Source: Xaviernesmea oryzae
GTDB lineage: Bacteria > Pseudomonadota > Alphaproteobacteria > Rhizobiales > Rhizobiaceae
Direction: 5' to 3'
Assembly (NCBI RefSeq): GCF_900177415.1
Contig: NZ_FXAF01000006.1
Location: 1,574,001 to 1,638,000 of the forward strand
DNA length: 64,000 bases
Part shown: piece after piece, positions 61,636 through 64,000 of the stretch
Numbering within the stretch: the stretch's first letter is position 1
Layout: every line of letters starts with the position of its first letter
Program-made: the position numbers and the translations under genes
Notes under the pieces: model-generated
What the model was told of the DNA's origin: nothing
The model's database searches: none
Seen by the model: only the letters and a program-made list of their open reading frames with translations

Positions 61636-61977
61636 GTAAGCTTTGCCTTTTCTTGCGGTTGTCTTGACCCGGACCTCGGCGGCTAAGCCTCAACGACTGC
61701 TCCTGAGAGGCTTCGAAAGCCAAGCAAGAAAAGTTGTTTGATCGAGACGGTCGAGAGCGGAGACACGGGAGGCTTGGACCCTTTGGTCCCTGCGGCCCGC
61801 TTTCGCGAGCCTGCCCTCCGTTCAGCCACCAGCCAGAAGACCGGGCGTTTCGAACAGCGCGCCTTATACGGATTTTTGGGAAGAAGGCAAGGGGAAAGCC
61901 CGGCGCGCGGTTCATTTCTGGTTCTGGCGATGGCAGGGGCGACGGTTCGGGTCCTCGCCGCCTGCCGTTCGCCGGCG
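61636..61977. other. Intergenic region with probable rpsF promoter
   Basis: A 342-base gap between rpsF and the helicase gene, both on the minus strand. It must contain the rpsF operon promoter and leader. Less GC-rich patches lie near 61725-61740 and 61862-61890. No repeat-family copy, ORF or certain terminator seen. Confidence 0.5.
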
Positions 61978-64000
61978 TTACTTCCGCCGTTCGAAATTCG
62001 CCTTGCCGCCCGATTTCGGGCCGTTGCTCTTGGGCTTGTCCTTCTTCTTGAAGGGCTTGTCGGCGCCGCCCTTGCCGAAAGGCTTCTCGCGGAATGGTTT
62101 GTCGAAGCTCCGCGCATCGCGGTTTCCTGCCCCGGCGGGCTTGGCTTTGCCCTTCGGCTTGGCGTCGCCCCAGACCGCGTCGTCGAGGCGCCGCCCCTCG
62201 TCGGCCTTGCCGCGGGCTTTTTCGCCGCTGAGCTTGCCCTTCCCCTGCCATTCCTTGCGGGGGCCATCCTTGAAAGACTTCTCTTTCCAGGGCTTGTCCA
62301 TGCGCGGACCTTCTCGGCGGGCAAAACCGTCCTCGTCCTTCCCACGGGAGAACTTGCTGAAATCCGGTGCACCGTCGAGTCGCGTCACGCGGATGCCGCG
62401 TTCCATCATCCGGTCCTTGCCGAGCTTCTGCAGGAAGCGGTCGGCATGGTCGGCGGCGATCTCCACGAAGGTCTCCTCGGCCTGCATCTTGATCGCGCCG
62501 ATCTCGTTCTTCGTCAGGTCGCCGTTGCGGCAGATCGTCGGGATGAGCCAGCGCGGCTCGGCGCGCTGCTTCCGGCCGACGGAGAGCGAGAACCAGGCGG
62601 CCGGGCCGAAATCGCCGCGCGGCGTCAGCGGCCGGGAAGCCGGGTCACCCCCGTCACGGGAATTGCCGCGTCCGCCCTCGCGCGGCTTGCGGCTGCCGTC
62701 GAGCGACACTTCGACGATGTCTTCGGGGGCGGAATTCCTGCCGCGGTAGAGGCCGACAAAGGCGGTGGCGAGCTTTTCGGCGCCATATCGGGCGACGAGT
62801 TTCGCGACCAGCGCCTCTTCGTCCTCGTCGCGTGCGGCCTCTTCGAAGATCGGGTCGGCGAGCAGGCGCTCCTCGTCGCGGCGGATGACCTCTTCGGCCG
62901 AAGGCGGGCGGGCCCAGGTGGGCTCGATGCTCGCGCCGAACAGCAGGCGCTCGGCCTTGCGGCGCTGGTTGACCGGCACGATCAGCGCGCTGATGCCCTT
63001 GCGGCCGGCACGTCCTGTCCGGCCGCTGCGGTGAAGCAGGGTTTCCGAATTGGTCGGCAGGTCCGCGTGGATGACGAGGTCGAGACCGGGCAGGTCGATG
63101 CCGCGGGCGGCGACGTCGGTCGCGATGCAGACCCGGGCGCGGCCGTCGCGCATCGCCTGCAGCGCATGGGTGCGCTCGTTCTGGGTCAGCTCGCCGGACA
63201 GCGCGACGACGGAGAAATTGCGGTTGTTGAAACGCGCGGTCAGATGGTTCACGGCCGCGCGGGTCGAGCAGAACACGATCGCATTGGTCGCTTCGTAATA
63301 GCGGAGCACGTTGATGATCGCATTCTCGCGGTCGGCCGGTGCGACGACCAGCGCGCGGTATTCGATATCGACATGCTGCTTTTCCTCCGCCGCCGTCGAG
63401 ATGCGCACCGCGTCCCGCTGATAGCTCCTGGCGAGCTTGGCGATCGCCGCCGGCACGGTTGCCGAGAACATCAGCGTCCGCCGGGCGTCGGGAGCGGATT
63501 CGAGGATGAATTCCAGATCCTCGCGGAAACCGAGATCGAGCATCTCGTCCGCCTCGTCCAATATGGCGACTTTGATCTCCGACATGTCGAGCGCATTGCG
63601 ACGGATGTGGTCGCAGAGACGGCCGGGCGTGCCGACGACGATATGGGCGCCGCGCTCCAGCGCCCGGCGCTCGCTGCGGATATCCATGCCGCCGACGCAG
63701 CTCGCGATCACCGCGCCGGTCATCTCGTAGAGCCATTCGAGCTCGCGCTTGACCTGCAGCGCGAGTTCGCGGGTCGGCGCGATGACGAGCGCGAGCGGGC
63801 TGCCGGCCCGGCGGAACTTTTCCTCTCCGCCGAGGAGGGTGGGAGCCATGGCAAGCCCGAAGGCGACCGTCTTGCCCGAGCCGGTCTGCGCCGAAACGAG
63901 CGCATCGGACCCGACGAGGGCGGGATCGAGCATCGCCTTCTGAACCGGCGTCAGGGTTGCGTAGCCGCGTTTCTCCAACGCCTTGGCGATCGCCGGGAGG
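61978..64000 (-). CDS. DEAD-box RNA helicase, N-terminus outside window
   Basis: At least 673 residues; the frame is open to the window edge, beginning LPAIAKALEKRGYATLTPVQ, so the first residues are missing. Seen: Q motif TPVQKAML, motif I AQTGSGKT, motif II DEADEM, motif III SATVP, motif VI HRSGRTGRAGR. Then a DbpA-type RNA-binding domain near 480-560 (the AAWFSLSVGRKQRAEPRWLI region) and a long Lys/Gly/Arg-rich basic tail. Suits a CsdA/DeaD-like helicase in ribosome assembly or RNA decay. Confidence 0.92.
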   Translation of the reverse strand, partial: LPAIAKALEKRGYATLTPVQKAMLDPALVGSDALVSAQTGSGKTVAFGLAMAPTLLGGEEKFRRAGSPLALVIAPTRELALQVKRELEWLYEMTGAVIASCVGGMDIRSERRALERGAHIVVGTPGRLCDHIRRNALDMSEIKVAILDEADEMLDLGFREDLEFILESAPDARRTLMFSATVPAAIAKLARSYQRDAVRISTAAEEKQHVDIEYRALVVAPADRENAIINVLRYYEATNAIVFCSTRAAVNHLTARFNNRNFSVVALSGELTQNERTHALQAMRDGRARVCIATDVAARGIDLPGLDLVIHADLPTNSETLLHRSGRTGRAGRKGISALIVPVNQRRKAERLLFGASIEPTWARPPSAEEVIRRDEERLLADPIFEEAARDEDEEALVAKLVARYGAEKLATAFVGLYRGRNSAPEDIVEVSLDGSRKPREGGRGNSRDGGDPASRPLTPRGDFGPAAWFSLSVGRKQRAEPRWLIPTICRNGDLTKNEIGAIKMQAEETFVEIAADHADRFLQKLGKDRMMERGIRVTRLDGAPDFSKFSRGKDEDGFARREGPRMDKPWKEKSFKDGPRKEWQGKGKLSGEKARGKADEGRRLDDAVWGDAKPKGKAKPAGAGNRDARSFDKPFREKPFGKGGADKPFKKKDKPKSNGPKSGGKANFERRK

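Noticed and set aside
61636..61977. S6-S18 autoregulatory RNA in the rpsF leader
   Set aside because: Known in other bacteria, but no convincing stem with the expected bulge could be drawn by eye; a covariance-model search would decide.

Overview
The window is a high-GC chromosomal segment from an alphaproteobacterium of the Rhizobiaceae (Sinorhizobium/Ensifer/Shinella/Rhizobium type). This rests on gene order (lepB-rnc-era-recO; alr near radA-cvpA-purF; rpsF-rpsR-DUF2232-rplI-dnaB), on family content (DUF982, TIGR02301, DUF2339, an Atm1-type exporter), and on two families of short palindromic intergenic repeats of a kind common in rhizobia. No rRNA, tRNA, CRISPR array, prophage or transposase gene was seen. 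The genus cannot be fixed from the sequence alone.

Layout. 0-4 kb: end of lepB, then rnc, era, a secreted protein, recO and a GFA-fold protein. 4-12 kb: transporters (two MFS, one DMT, one LysE/RhtB), a VOC protein, three tiny genes, and a TetR repressor divergent from an MFS pump with three matching operators between them. 11-19 kb: a DUF2339/HD/MOSC operon and a NitT/TauT-type ABC transporter. 18.6-27 kb: a MbcA/RES toxin-antitoxin pair, MscS, a ygfZ/HD/phosphatase operon, secreted proteins, Nudix, then divergent HigBA and ParDE modules. 27-35 kb: YnfA, YedK/HMCES, ArgO-like exporter, pssA-psd phospholipid genes, YciI, a methyltransferase and an Atm1 exporter. 35-41 kb: DUF982, a third kind of toxin-antitoxin pair flanked by direct repeats, a LysM protein, a LOG protein and RarD. 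41-49 kb: cimA, proline iminopeptidase with three tandem GFA paralogues, a DUF559 endonuclease-like gene bracketed by inverted repeat elements, cysS and an SDR. 49-64 kb: purF, cvpA, radA, a ParDE module, alr, a PhnM-like amidohydrolase, dnaB, rplI, DUF2232, rpsR, rpsF and a DEAD-box helicase that runs off the end.

How it fits together. Most of the backbone is housekeeping: RNA processing and ribosome assembly (rnc, era, rpsF, rpsR, rplI, DEAD helicase), repair and replication (recO, radA, dnaB, YedK), purine, isoleucine and D-alanine synthesis, and phosphatidylethanolamine synthesis. Accessory material sits between these genes: five type II toxin-antitoxin modules, GFA duplications, and at least thirteen repeat copies. 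Seven of the repeats (family B, 154-184 bp with 31-44 bp terminal inverted repeats) look like MITEs. Two of these, in opposite orientation, bracket the DUF559 gene, and one lies against a truncated GFA gene. Both parE toxin genes lack an ATG/GTG/TTG start and appear to begin at ATT behind a Shine-Dalgarno sequence. These are the observations most worth checking.
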